DNA of 62,017 bases from NCBI GenBank assembly GCA_026390735.1, contig JAPLFJ010000058.1, positions 1-62,017 on the forward strand, read 5' to 3'. Origin of the DNA: Ignavibacteriota bacterium. GTDB lineage: Bacteria; Bacteroidota; Ignavibacteria; Tepidaquicellales; Tepidaquicellaceae. The translations under genes were made by a program, and so were the position numbers. The notes under the pieces were generated by a model. The model was not told the origin of the DNA, did no database searches, and saw only the letters and a program-made list of their open reading frames with translations. Shown here in pieces: positions 1-9,291 of this stretch (positions are counted from its first letter, which is position 1; each line of letters begins with the position of its first letter).

Positions 1-376
1 GTATTTTAAATGGAAAGAATATGCAGATTTTGTAAAAATGGATTTAACTGAAATATGGAGTAATAGATTCCAGTGTAAAACAATTTTTAGCCTAAATGCA
101 ATTATATATTTTACCAACTTAATAACGTTTAATGGCGTAACAAATGAATTAAATGAAAATTTAACTTCACATTATAATCATAAATTATTTGAAGGATGCT
201 TCACATCCAAAGAACAATTTGAATCTATATTCCCTTCTAATCAATTTTCTGAATTTATAATAATGCCAAGAAATTTAGTGAGATATTATTTTAAAGATAC
301 TAAACATATACAATATGGTTTAAATGTTGAGTTAGATGGTTGTGAGGCACTAGTTCCTTATGAATATTATAAATAA
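1..376 (+). CDS. Hypothetical protein, 3' part of a gene that crosses the circle junction
   Basis: This is the C-terminal part of a gene whose start lies at 61835. Bases 1-34 equal 61984-62017. After joining, the frame that begins at 61835 enters here with its next full codon at position 2 and passes in frame through the ATG at 38. The joined protein has about 174 residues. It is rich in aromatic residues, has no signal peptide and shows no motif I recognise. A start at the internal ATG 38 would give 112 residues, but the open upstream frame across the junction argues against it. Function unknown. The next gene starts 100 bp downstream on the same strand. Confidence 0.6.
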   Translation, partial: YFKWKEYADFVKMDLTEIWSNRFQCKTIFSLNAIIYFTNLITFNGVTNELNENLTSHYNHKLFEGCFTSKEQFESIFPSNQFSEFIIMPRNLVRYYFKDTKHIQYGLNVELDGCEALVPYEYYK

Positions 377-475
377 TATGATCCTACATTCATTAAATAT
401 TCAAAACTGTTAAGAACCTTAGAAATACTTTATAAACGAAGATGAAATTTTAGTTTAACTAACAATAATAACAAA

Positions 476-766
476 ATGAGAATAATCGGCTTTATCAACA
501 ACCCTTACACCCAAAGTGATTTCGCTATACATCTAAAAGATAATTACTCAGATGTTGGACTCGTATCCCCGCCTGTCAATACCGATAATATTGTACGCGC
601 CAAATCAGGGATACCTATACTCCAAATAGAATTTTGGAGCAACGATTTATTAAGACCTTACAAGTTTTTAGGTGAGCAATTATCTTATGTGTTAGACGAA
701 GATTCTGAATTCACCAAAGGGGGCAGTCCATGGCCTATATTTATGGAGGTTTACAATAGCTTTTAA
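476..766 (+). CDS. Hypothetical protein (96 aa)
   Basis: A small soluble protein with no signal peptide or membrane segment. It starts at an ATG after an A-rich leader with no clear Shine-Dalgarno. Its stop codon directly abuts the open frame of the following PHA-type protein, so the two genes are probably co-transcribed and may be translationally coupled. Codon use is less AT-extreme than in the neighbours. The sequence has no motif I can tie to a family. Confidence 0.6.
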   Translation: MRIIGFINNPYTQSDFAIHLKDNYSDVGLVSPPVNTDNIVRAKSGIPILQIEFWSNDLLRPYKFLGEQLSYVLDEDSEFTKGGSPWPIFMEVYNSF

Positions 767-799
767 ATGAGGTATATAATATCTTATACAAAAAGACTT

Positions 800-1108
800 A
801 TGCCAAAACTAGAAATTAATATACCTCACTCTCTTACAAAAGATGAAGCACTCACTCGCATTAAAACCTTCCTGCCTCAACTAAAGGAGCAAAATTCCGA
901 TAAGATTAAAGATTTAGAAGAATCCTGGAATGGTAACACCGGAGAATTTAAATTCAAAATATCAGGGTTTAAGGTGTCTGGGACTTTGCAGGTTGGTGAA
1001 AACTTTGTGTTGATAAACGGTGAGCTGCCTTTCGTTGCTTTACTTTTTAGGAGTACGATTGAAGAAACAATTCGTACTAAGGCGATGGAGTTACTGGAAA
1101 AGAAATGA
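800..1108 (+). CDS. Polyhydroxyalkanoic acid system-type small protein (PHA_gran_rgn-like)
   Basis: About 102 residues. The pattern fits the PHA granule-associated small protein family (PHA_gran_rgn): an N-terminal strand followed by a helix with ITKDEAL-like spacing, then a WNGN turn, a strand pair (FKFKISGFKVSG) and a long C-terminal helix. I chose the ATG at 800 because family members begin with MPxLxIxxPH. The open frame extends upstream to an ATG at 767 that touches the preceding stop. Family members are linked to PHA granules, but many exist without PHA synthase and none is visible here, so the role is uncertain. Confidence 0.6.
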   Translation: MPKLEINIPHSLTKDEALTRIKTFLPQLKEQNSDKIKDLEESWNGNTGEFKFKISGFKVSGTLQVGENFVLINGELPFVALLFRSTIEETIRTKAMELLEKK

Positions 1109-1341
1109 GCGGATAGCACTGCTTGTGTAGATTATCTATATTATAAATTGTGATTGCTAATTAAAGATATATTTAATTAATGCTACGACTATTAATTATA
1201 GATTTTGCATTATTATACTATTCAGTTATATTTTTATAATCAACATTAAAGTGAAAGGTATATACGATAGCGAACGTGAATCTTTATTAGAGACCTAAGA
1301 ATTGGTGAAAATAGTTAAATGATTGCAAAGTTTATATTCCC

Positions 1342-2742
1342 TTATTTAGATTTACTATTTCCAAACATTTCCAACTTTAAACTAAACCTTTCATCACGCA
1401 TAAATATTAGCTTTCGTTTCTTTAACAAAGTAATTGATTTTTCATAATCTCTTTCAGAATTTTCAGTTTCACCCAAATAATCATATGATTTACTGCGCTC
1501 TAAATACGCTTCTGCATAATTTGGATCAATTGATATTGCTTTATTAAAATTATTTATTGCTTTCGAATGACCCATACATCCTTTTTCATTCACAACACCC
1601 AAATAGAAATACGCTTTAGCGTTTCTGGGAAAAAGTTCTATAACTTTATTAAAATCATCAAATGCATTAATTAGATTGCCAAATTTTAAATGTATTTTAC
1701 CTCGGTATAAATAGGCCTTTAGAGAAAATCGATTTTCTTTTATTGCTGCTGTAAAATCTTCAACCGCTTTTTTGTATTTCCCCATTATTGAGTATATTTC
1801 TCCACGTCCACAAAGATAATCACAATGATCCGGAGTAATCTCTATTGCTTTATTAAAATCATCTATTGCATCTTCATATTTTCCAAGTTCAGAATATGCT
1901 TTTCCTCTGCAGGAATAACCATAGGAAGAACTAAAGGAAGAATGATTAAGGCTAATAGCTTGGGTATAATTAGAAATTGCATTATCAAAGTCCTTTAAGT
2001 CATAATATGTATCTCCACGATTGATATAAGCATAATAATAATTGGGATTTATTTCAATTATTTTGTTATAATCTAAAATAGCCTTTTCGTGATTTAATAA
2101 TTCATAATATGACTTTCCCCTAAAATTGTATGCTAATATATTTTTTGGTTTTAATATAATGGCTTTAGTATAATCATTTATCGCTTTTTTATATTTTAAT
2201 AGTCGTCTATAAATATCCCCTCTTAAAATATATGCATCTGAATATTTGAGATTATTTTTTATAGCAGTGCTAATATCGGATAAAGCTTTTTCATAAATAT
2301 CTTTGTTAGTCATATTAAAATGTTGCCTTATTGTAGCTGAAGATTCGAAAAAAAGCTTACCTCTCAAGTAATATGTTTCAGGGTCAAAAGAATTTAATAT
2401 TATAGCTTTATTAAAATCAGAAAGTGCATCTATAACATTATTTCTTAAGCTTGAAGCAATACCCCTTTTTTTGTATATATCTGCCGAATTTGGGATAATA
2501 TCTAAAACTTTTGTATACAAACTTATCCCTTTTTCATAATCGGCCCTACAGCTAATACTATTTATTTTTGAATACACAATACCTCGATTTACAAAGGCAT
2601 CGGCAAAATTATTGTTTAGATTTATTGCTTCAGAGTAAAACTCTATGGCAGAATCATAATTACCTAAATCATCTTCGTTTTTCCCTTTTTGGAAATATTC
2701 TTCAGCTTTTATTAAATTGTTCATATTTGATGCTTGATGCAA
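1342..2742 (-). CDS. TPR-repeat protein (466 aa)
   Basis: Almost the whole protein consists of about eleven tetratricopeptide repeats. The recurring pattern is YxxRGxxYxxLxxYxxAIxDFxxAIxxxPxxxxAY, for example around residues 20-60, 205-240 and 275-310. No signal peptide is visible, so it is probably cytoplasmic and acts as a protein-protein scaffold. The last 40 residues are basic and non-repetitive. It is followed on the same strand by no close partner; the DUF2971-like gene starts upstream at 3571. Two secreted TPR proteins (3708-4700 and 59549-60925) show that TPR expansion is a feature of this element. The partner cannot be deduced. Confidence 0.85.
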   Translation of the reverse strand: MHQASNMNNLIKAEEYFQKGKNEDDLGNYDSAIEFYSEAINLNNNFADAFVNRGIVYSKINSISCRADYEKGISLYTKVLDIIPNSADIYKKRGIASSLRNNVIDALSDFNKAIILNSFDPETYYLRGKLFFESSATIRQHFNMTNKDIYEKALSDISTAIKNNLKYSDAYILRGDIYRRLLKYKKAINDYTKAIILKPKNILAYNFRGKSYYELLNHEKAILDYNKIIEINPNYYYAYINRGDTYYDLKDFDNAISNYTQAISLNHSSFSSSYGYSCRGKAYSELGKYEDAIDDFNKAIEITPDHCDYLCGRGEIYSIMGKYKKAVEDFTAAIKENRFSLKAYLYRGKIHLKFGNLINAFDDFNKVIELFPRNAKAYFYLGVVNEKGCMGHSKAINNFNKAISIDPNYAEAYLERSKSYDYLGETENSERDYEKSITLLKKRKLIFMRDERFSLKLEMFGNSKSK

Positions 2743-2842
2743 ATTAAGTTTAAACCAAAATTAGATTCATTATTTTTATCATTTAAAGGTTTTTATGCTT
2801 TTACATAAACTTTTTTATGATTAATATTAATCAATTTCATAA

Positions 2843-3571
2843 TTATTGAATAAGAATAGTTTTCTTCACAAAAAGTAAGGATTTAGTAACTTTAATTTTA
2901 AATTGTTCAAGATATTCCTTCAAAGCTTTTTCTTCAGCTTTACAAACATTTGGATCTAATCTAATTTCTTCAATGATATCAGAGGGTATTAATTTAACTT
3001 TTCTTAGTCCACTTATTTTTGGCTGTGCCAGAATAAGTAATCGTATTTCTTCTTCATATTTAAATGGCATCCGTTTTAAATGAAACATATTCAAAAATAA
3101 ATCATTTGGTTCCTTTAGAAATAAGGATTGTTTAAGGCCAACAGTTTGGCTTAATTTTTCAACTAATATTTTCTCATAATTATATTTCATTCTTCCTATC
3201 CATATTTTGTTTTCCAATTTAGTAAGAATGCTGAGAAAATCCTTTGTTTTAATTTTTATTCTAACGCCATGTCCTTCGGGAGAATATGTTTTCCAATAAG
3301 CTTGGCTATGTGGATTAAGGGTGAAACAAAGTGAATATATTTTATTTAGAAAGGTATTGTTGATTTCTTTTTCATCTATAACTCTAAATAAGAAATTATC
3401 AAAAGTGTCCTTCCATTTTCTTGGACTAACAAATATCATTCTGTCATTTTGCAACATATCAAGTAACCGCTCCAATGGCAAAAAACGATATATGTATTTA
3501 TGTTCGTTACAAAATATGATTATTTCTTTATTGTTGGCTTCCACCAATCTATAATATTGACCTTCGTTCAT
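2843..3571 (-). CDS. DUF2971-like protein
   Basis: A 242-residue soluble protein. It shows the layout I associate with DUF2971: an N-terminal YRFLPLERLLDML segment, a WKDTFDN motif where family members have the fnDPfD motif, a central SLCFTLNPHSQAYWKTYSPEGHGV stretch (around residues 82-105) and a C-terminal PFKYEEEIRLL segment (around 173-185). DUF2971 proteins are widespread on mobile elements and near restriction systems, but their biochemical activity is not established to my knowledge. The start is the ATG at 3571. It lies between two TPR genes on the same strand, about 100 bp upstream of the 466-residue TPR protein. Confidence 0.55.
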   Translation of the reverse strand: MNEGQYYRLVEANNKEIIIFCNEHKYIYRFLPLERLLDMLQNDRMIFVSPRKWKDTFDNFLFRVIDEKEINNTFLNKIYSLCFTLNPHSQAYWKTYSPEGHGVRIKIKTKDFLSILTKLENKIWIGRMKYNYEKILVEKLSQTVGLKQSLFLKEPNDLFLNMFHLKRMPFKYEEEIRLLILAQPKISGLRKVKLIPSDIIEEIRLDPNVCKAEEKALKEYLEQFKIKVTKSLLFVKKTILIQ

Positions 3572-3707
3572 TTTGGTACTAATTTAAATAAATAAATGTT
3601 TATACTAGTTATATTCAAAAATAAATATTAAAAACACACTTAAATTTAATTATATCGTTAGTATTTTGTATTTATAATTTGTTTACTATTCCAAACATCC
3701 TAAATTA

Positions 3708-4700
3708 TCATTTATCAAATTTCTTCATTTCACAATAAATATTAATATCAAATAAATTAAATTTATTTGTCCCACACCAGTTCTTAAGCTTTTCTTGTGT
3801 TTTATTACTCAATGAATAAAACGGTAATCTAACTGCATCTTCTCCCATACTAAATGATACATAATGCTTATCTAAATTTTTACCTAAAATATTTACTGTT
3901 AAATAGTATGCACTAACCATCGGATCTATTCCCATTTCATTTTGAACATTTATAAACACCGAGTCATCATCTGTGTTTGCCAGAATACTAAATAATTTAT
4001 AAGTTATAGGACTATCAGAATCTACGTCTTTTAAGAAAGATGGATCGTACGATTGGAAGGAATATAGTAATTCATCCGCCTCTTGTTTCTTATAACCACT
4101 AATTTTACTCCAATCCTGACGAGCATCATTATCTTTTCCTAGAAAATAATATATTAACCCGCGACTGTACAAAGCATAATCATTCGATGGGTCCATCTTA
4201 ATAACCTTAGTAAAATCTAATATTGCCTTAGAGTAATCCTTTCGTTCATAAAAAACTATTCCACGGCTAAAGTATCCTTCTTTGTCATCTTTTTCCAGAT
4301 TTAGATAATTTGTCAAGTTATCTATAGCTTTCAAATATTCTTTCATATATTTATATGCAATCCCTCGGTTGTAGTAAGCTTTCGCATATTTCGGATTAAG
4401 CTCTATTGCTTTTGAGAAATCAGATATTGGGTTACCATAATAACCATATGGATATATAGAATTTTCTCCATTAATTATATAGTAATCAGCTAACCCACGA
4501 TTATAATATGCCTTAGCATTATTAGATTCCATTTCTATTGCCTTTGTAAACAGATCATAAGCCGCCTTATAGTTTTCAGTGCGGGCATATTCAATATTAA
4601 CTTTTTCAAAGCCCTGTTTAATATATTCATCTGCTGTTTGAGTATAAGCAGTAGAAAACACAAAAAATGTCATTAAGAAAAGTAAAAGTGGATTTGTCAT
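3708..4700 (-). CDS. Secreted TPR-repeat protein (330 aa)
   Basis: It begins with a signal peptide (hydrophobic residues 4-18, likely cleavage near TAYTQ), so it is exported. Residues 25-195 hold five TPR units with the AYYNRGxAxxY/AIExNPKYAKAY pattern. The C-terminal 120 residues are non-repetitive and include SFMGEDAVRLPF-like and CGTNKFNLF segments with two cysteines that may pair. It may be a periplasmic or surface scaffold. It is divergent from the 4884 operon; the 180-bp gap between them should hold both promoters. Two other secreted proteins with TPR or TPR-like organisation lie at the opposite end of the window near the circle junction. Confidence 0.8.
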   Translation of the reverse strand: MTNPLLLFLMTFFVFSTAYTQTADEYIKQGFEKVNIEYARTENYKAAYDLFTKAIEMESNNAKAYYNRGLADYYIINGENSIYPYGYYGNPISDFSKAIELNPKYAKAYYNRGIAYKYMKEYLKAIDNLTNYLNLEKDDKEGYFSRGIVFYERKDYSKAILDFTKVIKMDPSNDYALYSRGLIYYFLGKDNDARQDWSKISGYKKQEADELLYSFQSYDPSFLKDVDSDSPITYKLFSILANTDDDSVFINVQNEMGIDPMVSAYYLTVNILGKNLDKHYVSFSMGEDAVRLPFYSLSNKTQEKLKNWCGTNKFNLFDINIYCEMKKFDK

Positions 4701-4883
4701 ATGTATATACCTTCTAAGTTAATTGGTTAATAAAAAGTTTGTCAACCCTCACCAATTTCTATTAATTTAGTACTATTAATTGAAAAGTAAAATGTGAAAG
4801 TTTGTAGAAATAATTATTATCACGGAATGATAATTTCTTATTTTAGTTTTAAAGTATCTTTCTATAAATTAAATTAGACAGAG

Positions 4884-5165
4884 ATGATTAAACTGAATTA
4901 TCCTAAGACTATAGTAGAAGCAGTAGATATTCTGGAGCATATACTCCTGGATATTGAGAAGGAAGGTATAATGGATATGCCTGAGCAAGGTGTAATAGAT
5001 TTATATCTCGTTTATGGGCAATGGATAAAGAACAATCTGGGATTGTGTGATAGCAATTATGAACTTATAAGTGATTGTAATGCTACCGAGCCGGAAGAAG
5101 CTTCAATAGTAATCATTCAGGCTTTGTGGAAAACTCTTAACAGCCACAAAAATAATGAAAATTAA
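4884..5165 (+). CDS. Hypothetical protein (93 aa), first of a three-gene cluster
   Basis: A small acidic soluble protein, largely helical, with no signal peptide. The N-terminal half carries ILEHILLDIEKEGI and WIKNNLGL helices, and the second half ends in a lysine/asparagine-rich tail. It is followed after 12 bp by a 134-residue gene and then after 6 bp by a 184-residue gene, so the three form an operon. No family recognised. The divergent arrangement with the secreted TPR gene puts the promoter between 4701 and 4883. Confidence 0.6.
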   Translation: MIKLNYPKTIVEAVDILEHILLDIEKEGIMDMPEQGVIDLYLVYGQWIKNNLGLCDSNYELISDCNATEPEEASIVIIQALWKTLNSHKNNEN

Positions 5166-5177
5166 AACCATATTCTT

Positions 5178-5582
5178 ATGAACGAATTTCCATTTGATAC
5201 AACTTATTATTACAAAGGAGAGGAACGTGAAATGGCTGAACTGTTCCTTGACATTCCTGAACTATTTAAATCAGACAGTTCGGATTCAAGCTATTCTAAA
5301 GAGTCTAATGCCAAATACAGGTTTCTGGTTGATCACTTTTTAATAGATAAACTTTATGAGTTTATTAAACAGCCTCCTAGTGAAAGTTACTTAGGTGTAG
5401 AATGGAAAGAATCCGAAGGTGGTGTTGAGTATGCCAGTCTTAGGTATCTATACAAAAGCACTTTAAAATCACACAGAAATTATGTCGGTAAATTGGATAA
5501 AGTATTTGATAGCGATAAATTCAGGAAAGGATGTTTAAAGGATTTTGATAAAGCGTATGAAAAGAATAAGAAGAAATCTTAA
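5178..5582 (+). CDS. Hypothetical protein (134 aa)
   Basis: Second gene of the 4884-6143 operon. The protein is soluble, charged and without a signal peptide. It has a central VDHFLIDKLYEFIKQPP helix followed by a glutamate-rich stretch and a lysine-rich end. No motif identifies it. The spacing of 12 bp to the upstream gene and 6 bp to the downstream gene supports co-translation. It may act together with its two neighbours, but the sequence gives no direct clue to what they do. Confidence 0.6.
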   Translation: MNEFPFDTTYYYKGEEREMAELFLDIPELFKSDSSDSSYSKESNAKYRFLVDHFLIDKLYEFIKQPPSESYLGVEWKESEGGVEYASLRYLYKSTLKSHRNYVGKLDKVFDSDKFRKGCLKDFDKAYEKNKKKS

Positions 5583-5588
5583 TTAATC

Positions 5589-6143
5589 ATGAAAATTTAC
5601 TTTCCACATAATTTATCGCCTCAGGAAGTAAGAAGTTTAAGTAAGTACAAAAAACTTCTCTCTGATATAATAAAAGACGATTACCTCTTCTTTCATAATT
5701 ACACTGAGGATGAGGACGGTTCATTTATTGTTGGTGTAAAAAAGACTTCCTCATCTTTGTTAATATATTGGGAAACCTTCAGTGGAATGTATCTTAAGTT
5801 CAGACCAAGAAGCGGGATGAGCGTAGGGTATAAATTCGATCAGGAAGGATACATAGACTTTTTCATTAATGAAGATTTTCGGGATAAACATCCCGATTTA
5901 ATGGAGGATAACATTGGACAGTGGTTATTAGCGAAGAAATCATTCCCAAAATCAACCTACGTCACAAGACATAAGACACTCAAACCATACATTTACTGGT
6001 CACACGGTGAACCGTGCCTTCCAGAGCATATGTATTTGGAGATTAGTCTTCGTGGTGTAAAAGAACCACTAAAACTTATTAGGAAGTTTTACGGATGCGA
6101 TGCAAATATTCGTAAAATTACAAAATTCTTGAAAACCATTTAG
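5589..6143 (+). CDS. Hypothetical protein (184 aa)
   Basis: Third gene of the 4884 operon. The N-terminal third resembles an alternating strand domain with an acidic turn (HNYTEDEDGSF). The second half holds a conserved-looking YIYWSHGEPCLPEHMY segment around residues 137-152, with His and Cys residues. There is no signal peptide and no membrane segment. I do not recognise the family. Its close spacing to the preceding gene suggests a shared transcript that probably ends before the small membrane protein at 6221. Confidence 0.6.
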   Translation: MKIYFPHNLSPQEVRSLSKYKKLLSDIIKDDYLFFHNYTEDEDGSFIVGVKKTSSSLLIYWETFSGMYLKFRPRSGMSVGYKFDQEGYIDFFINEDFRDKHPDLMEDNIGQWLLAKKSFPKSTYVTRHKTLKPYIYWSHGEPCLPEHMYLEISLRGVKEPLKLIRKFYGCDANIRKITKFLKTI

Positions 6144-6220
6144 AATATTATCATTGAATGAGAGTGTTTTTATTATAGAAACTTATAACTTGAAGTACTT
6201 TTAATTTTAACTAAAATTAT

Positions 6221-6451
6221 ATGTACAACACAGCAAATTTTCAATATGACAGGACAAAGGTGCAAAGTCAGTCAATAATCCGTATATTACTAACAGCAGG
6301 GCTGGTGATTTTATTAGCTCTAATATCACCCTTCCTATTAATTTCTTTGTTATTTCAAGCTTATCCACTACTTCTTTTTATAAGTGCGATTGTAGGTTCG
6401 TCTATTTATTTGTTGATTAAGATAAACAATGATAAGGAAGGGTATTTCTAG
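6221..6451 (+). CDS. Small two-span membrane protein (76 aa)
   Basis: It has a short polar N-terminus, then two adjacent hydrophobic helices (about residues 20-45 and 47-66) and a charged tail ending in KEGYF. It is predicted to be an inner-membrane protein with both ends on the same side. It stands alone between the 4884 operon and the Mrr-like nuclease. Small membrane proteins beside restriction genes are sometimes effectors, but nothing in this sequence shows that. It could also be an unrelated passenger. Confidence 0.5.
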   Translation: MYNTANFQYDRTKVQSQSIIRILLTAGLVILLALISPFLLISLLFQAYPLLLFISAIVGSSIYLLIKINNDKEGYF

Positions 6452-6550
6452 TTTACTCTCAATGTATGTAAATATTGATAGTAGAATAAAATATGGGCAA
6501 TACGTATATTGTTAATTAATCTCTTTTATAAATTTTTAATGTTTATTAAA

Positions 6551-7477
6551 ATGAAGAAAATAAAACCAAGTAAAGTTCTTTTTATTAAATTAGGCGAAGG
6601 AGGGAAATATGAAAGAGGATGTATTGAGAAAGATCAAACCTTGAGGATTGGATACAATACAGTTAATCATCAATATTGTATTAAAAGAAACTGGGAAGCA
6701 GTTCATAATTATTTTACAACAAGGGAGGATTCAAAAAATTTTGTTGCGACAAGTCATACAAATCAAATAAAACAGTTTTACGTAGAGGACAAAAATACAC
6801 TTTGGATTACTTTTTATGCTAATAAACTTTGGTGGTGCTTTTCAAAACCATCTATAAAATTGTTATCAGATAAAACAAAAACAAGGCCCGTAATTGGTAA
6901 GTGGTCTGATAAAGATATTCATGGAAATGTTTTGCTTGCGGGTAATATCAGTGGAAAGTTATTAAAAACACAAGGTTTCAGGGGAACTATTTGTAGAGTT
7001 CCTGAAGAAAAATATGCATTAGCGAAAATTAATTGTGAACAATTAAAAGAAGTAGTTGAAGTTGAGAAAGCAATGCATAATCTTCAAATGAAACTCACTT
7101 ACCTCATACAACATTTGCAATGGAAGGATTTTGAAACTTTAGTTGATTTAATATTTAGACAAGCTGGTTGGCAACGTGCAGGAGACAAAGGGAAAACACA
7201 AAAATCTATAGATCTTGAACTTTTCGCACCTGTAACAGGTGAAAGAGCAATTGTTCAAATCAAATCACAATCAAACGCAAAGGAATTCGAAAGTTATCAA
7301 GAGAAATTTGCCCAAATGACTAATTACGATAAATTCTTTTACGTAGTTCATTCTGACAAAGGAACATTGAAAAATTATGAAAACGAAACAGAAACGATAT
7401 TATACACAGTAGAAAAGGTTGCTGAATTGACAATCTCCGCCGGGTTGGTCGATTGGGTAATAAAGAAAACATCTTAA
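6551..7477 (+). CDS. Mrr-like PD-(D/E)XK restriction endonuclease
   Basis: The C-terminal half (from about residue 190) matches the Mrr_cat nuclease fold: a FETLVDLIFRQAGW helix, an AGDKGKTQKSIDLEL strand with the metal-binding Asp221, and an AIVQIKSQ strand giving the Q-x-K (236/238) variant of ExK typical of Mrr-type enzymes. The N-terminal 180 residues are a separate domain, probably for DNA or modification recognition. Mrr-type enzymes cut DNA, often when it is methylated. I took the ATG at 6551; ATG 6539 and TTG 6509 are in frame upstream. It lies directly before the type I restriction genes, suggesting a defence island. Confidence 0.7.
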   Translation: MKKIKPSKVLFIKLGEGGKYERGCIEKDQTLRIGYNTVNHQYCIKRNWEAVHNYFTTREDSKNFVATSHTNQIKQFYVEDKNTLWITFYANKLWWCFSKPSIKLLSDKTKTRPVIGKWSDKDIHGNVLLAGNISGKLLKTQGFRGTICRVPEEKYALAKINCEQLKEVVEVEKAMHNLQMKLTYLIQHLQWKDFETLVDLIFRQAGWQRAGDKGKTQKSIDLELFAPVTGERAIVQIKSQSNAKEFESYQEKFAQMTNYDKFFYVVHSDKGTLKNYENETETILYTVEKVAELTISAGLVDWVIKKTS

Positions 7478-7728
7478 AATGAATACTTAAATTTATTTAT
7501 ATTTATTTAATTTATGAGTTACTTAAATGATATTTGTTATGAACAACAGCCCTAAGACGGTGAAATATAAAAGTTTGAAAGTAGAATGAATTTGTTCGGC
7601 GTTGTTTGTTGTATATACATTTCTATAAAGCTATTTTTGTTATGAAAGAAAAATTTTATGTGATATTCTAATAAATTGTATATCCCATGTTCACAAAAAA
7701 TTATAAAATATAAAATCCACAAAACAAA

Positions 7729-9291
7729 ATGACTAAAGAACAAGAACGTGAAGAATTACATAGCACTATTTGGCAAATAGCCACAGACTTACGGGGCAGT
7801 ATAGATGGCTGGGATTTTAAATCGTATGTACTAGGTATGTTGTTTTACCGCTTTATATCTGAAAACCTGACAACATACATCAATAAAGAAGAACAGCGAA
7901 CCGGTATTAAAGATTTTGATTATTCTAAACTTTCCGATAAAGATGCCGAATTTGGTAGAGCTGACACCGTGAAAGAAAAGGGCTTTTATATTTTGCCTTC
8001 AGAGTTATTTATAAATGTCAAGAGTAATGCTAAAAACGATGCAAATATAAATGAAACCTTGAGTACGATTTTTAAAAATATAGAAAACTCTGCCAAAGGT
8101 ACGGATAGCGAAGATGATCTCGAAGGTTTGTTTGAAGACATTGATGTGAATAGTAATAAACTTGGTGCGACCGTTCAAAAACGAAATGAAAAGTTAGTCA
8201 AAATCATTGAATCAATTGGTGACTTAGATTTGGGAGATTATCAGGACAATACCAATGATATTTTTGGTGATGCTTACGAGTTTTTAATGACAATGTATGC
8301 AAGCAATGCAGGAAAATCTGGAGGGGAATTTTTTACCCCACAAGAAGTATCCGAACTGCTTGCTCTAATTACTGTGGTAGGTAAAAAACAGGTAAATAAA
8401 GTTTATGACCCTGCTTGTGGCTCAGGCTCACTTTTATTGAAGTTTGCTAAAGTACTTGGAAAAGAAAATGTGCGGCAAGGATTTTTTGGACAGGAAACTA
8501 GTCTATCTATTTACAACCTTTGCCGTATCAATATGTTTCTGCATGACATTAATTATGAGAAATTTGATATTGCTCATGGTGATACATTGCTTGAACCCAA
8601 ACATTGGGACGACGAGCCTTTTGATGCTATCGTTTCCAATCCGCCTTATTCTATAAAATGGGACGGTGACAGCAATCCATTGCTTATTAACGACCCACGT
8701 TATTCTCCCGCAGGTGTGCTAGCTCCAAAATCTAAAGCAGACCTTGCTTTTACTATGCACATGCTTAGCTGGCTTTCTACTTCGGGAACAGCTGCTATAG
8801 TTGAATTTCCTGGTGTTCTTTACCGTGGCGGTGCTGAAATGAAAATACGGAAATACCTGATTGACAATAATTATATTGATACTGTTATACAACTGCCACA
8901 TGATTTATTCTTTGGTACCGGTATAACTACTTGTATTATTGTGCTTAAAAAGAGCAAAAAAGACAATGCAACACTTTTCATTGATGCTTCTGCTGAGTTT
9001 GTTCGAGAGGGAAATAAAAACAAACTGACAAAAACAAACAGAGATAAGATTCTTAAAACCTTTATTGAGCGAAAAGACATTCCTAATTTTTCAAAACTTT
9101 TACCTAACGACGATATTGCCACAAATGACTACAACATTGCTGTAGGAAGCTATGTGGAAAAGATTAATAATGAAGAAATTATTGATATTATAAAATTGAA
9201 TGCTTATTTAGCCGAGATTGTCGAAAGACAAAGCAAGCTACACAAAGATATTGATAAAATTATATTAGATTTAGAAGGAGGAAAAAAATGA
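7729..9291 (+). CDS. hsdM: Type I restriction-modification system, M subunit
   Basis: A 520-residue N6-adenine methyltransferase subunit. Residues 1-160 form the helical HsdM N-terminal domain. The catalytic domain contains GEFFTP (199-204), the SAM-binding DPACGSG (227-233) and the catalytic NPPY (304-307). The C-terminal helices (about 490-520) are a coiled coil for S-subunit contact. Length is normal for the family. Its stop overlaps the hsdS start by 4 bp (ATGA type), which indicates translational coupling. With HsdS it forms the methylase; with HsdS and HsdR it forms the restriction complex. All key motifs are intact. Confidence 0.95.
   Translation: MTKEQEREELHSTIWQIATDLRGSIDGWDFKSYVLGMLFYRFISENLTTYINKEEQRTGIKDFDYSKLSDKDAEFGRADTVKEKGFYILPSELFINVKSNAKNDANINETLSTIFKNIENSAKGTDSEDDLEGLFEDIDVNSNKLGATVQKRNEKLVKIIESIGDLDLGDYQDNTNDIFGDAYEFLMTMYASNAGKSGGEFFTPQEVSELLALITVVGKKQVNKVYDPACGSGSLLLKFAKVLGKENVRQGFFGQETSLSIYNLCRINMFLHDINYEKFDIAHGDTLLEPKHWDDEPFDAIVSNPPYSIKWDGDSNPLLINDPRYSPAGVLAPKSKADLAFTMHMLSWLSTSGTAAIVEFPGVLYRGGAEMKIRKYLIDNNYIDTVIQLPHDLFFGTGITTCIIVLKKSKKDNATLFIDASAEFVREGNKNKLTKTNRDKILKTFIERKDIPNFSKLLPNDDIATNDYNIAVGSYVEKINNEEIIDIIKLNAYLAEIVERQSKLHKDIDKIILDLEGGKK

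Noticed and set aside
767-799. Upstream start for the PHA-type protein
   Set aside because: The ATG at 800 gives the family-typical start MPxLxI; the extra 11 residues at 767 have no match.
6509-6550. TTG start for the Mrr-like gene
   Set aside because: The added residues are hydrophobic and unlike the rest, and ATG 6551 begins a natural charged start.
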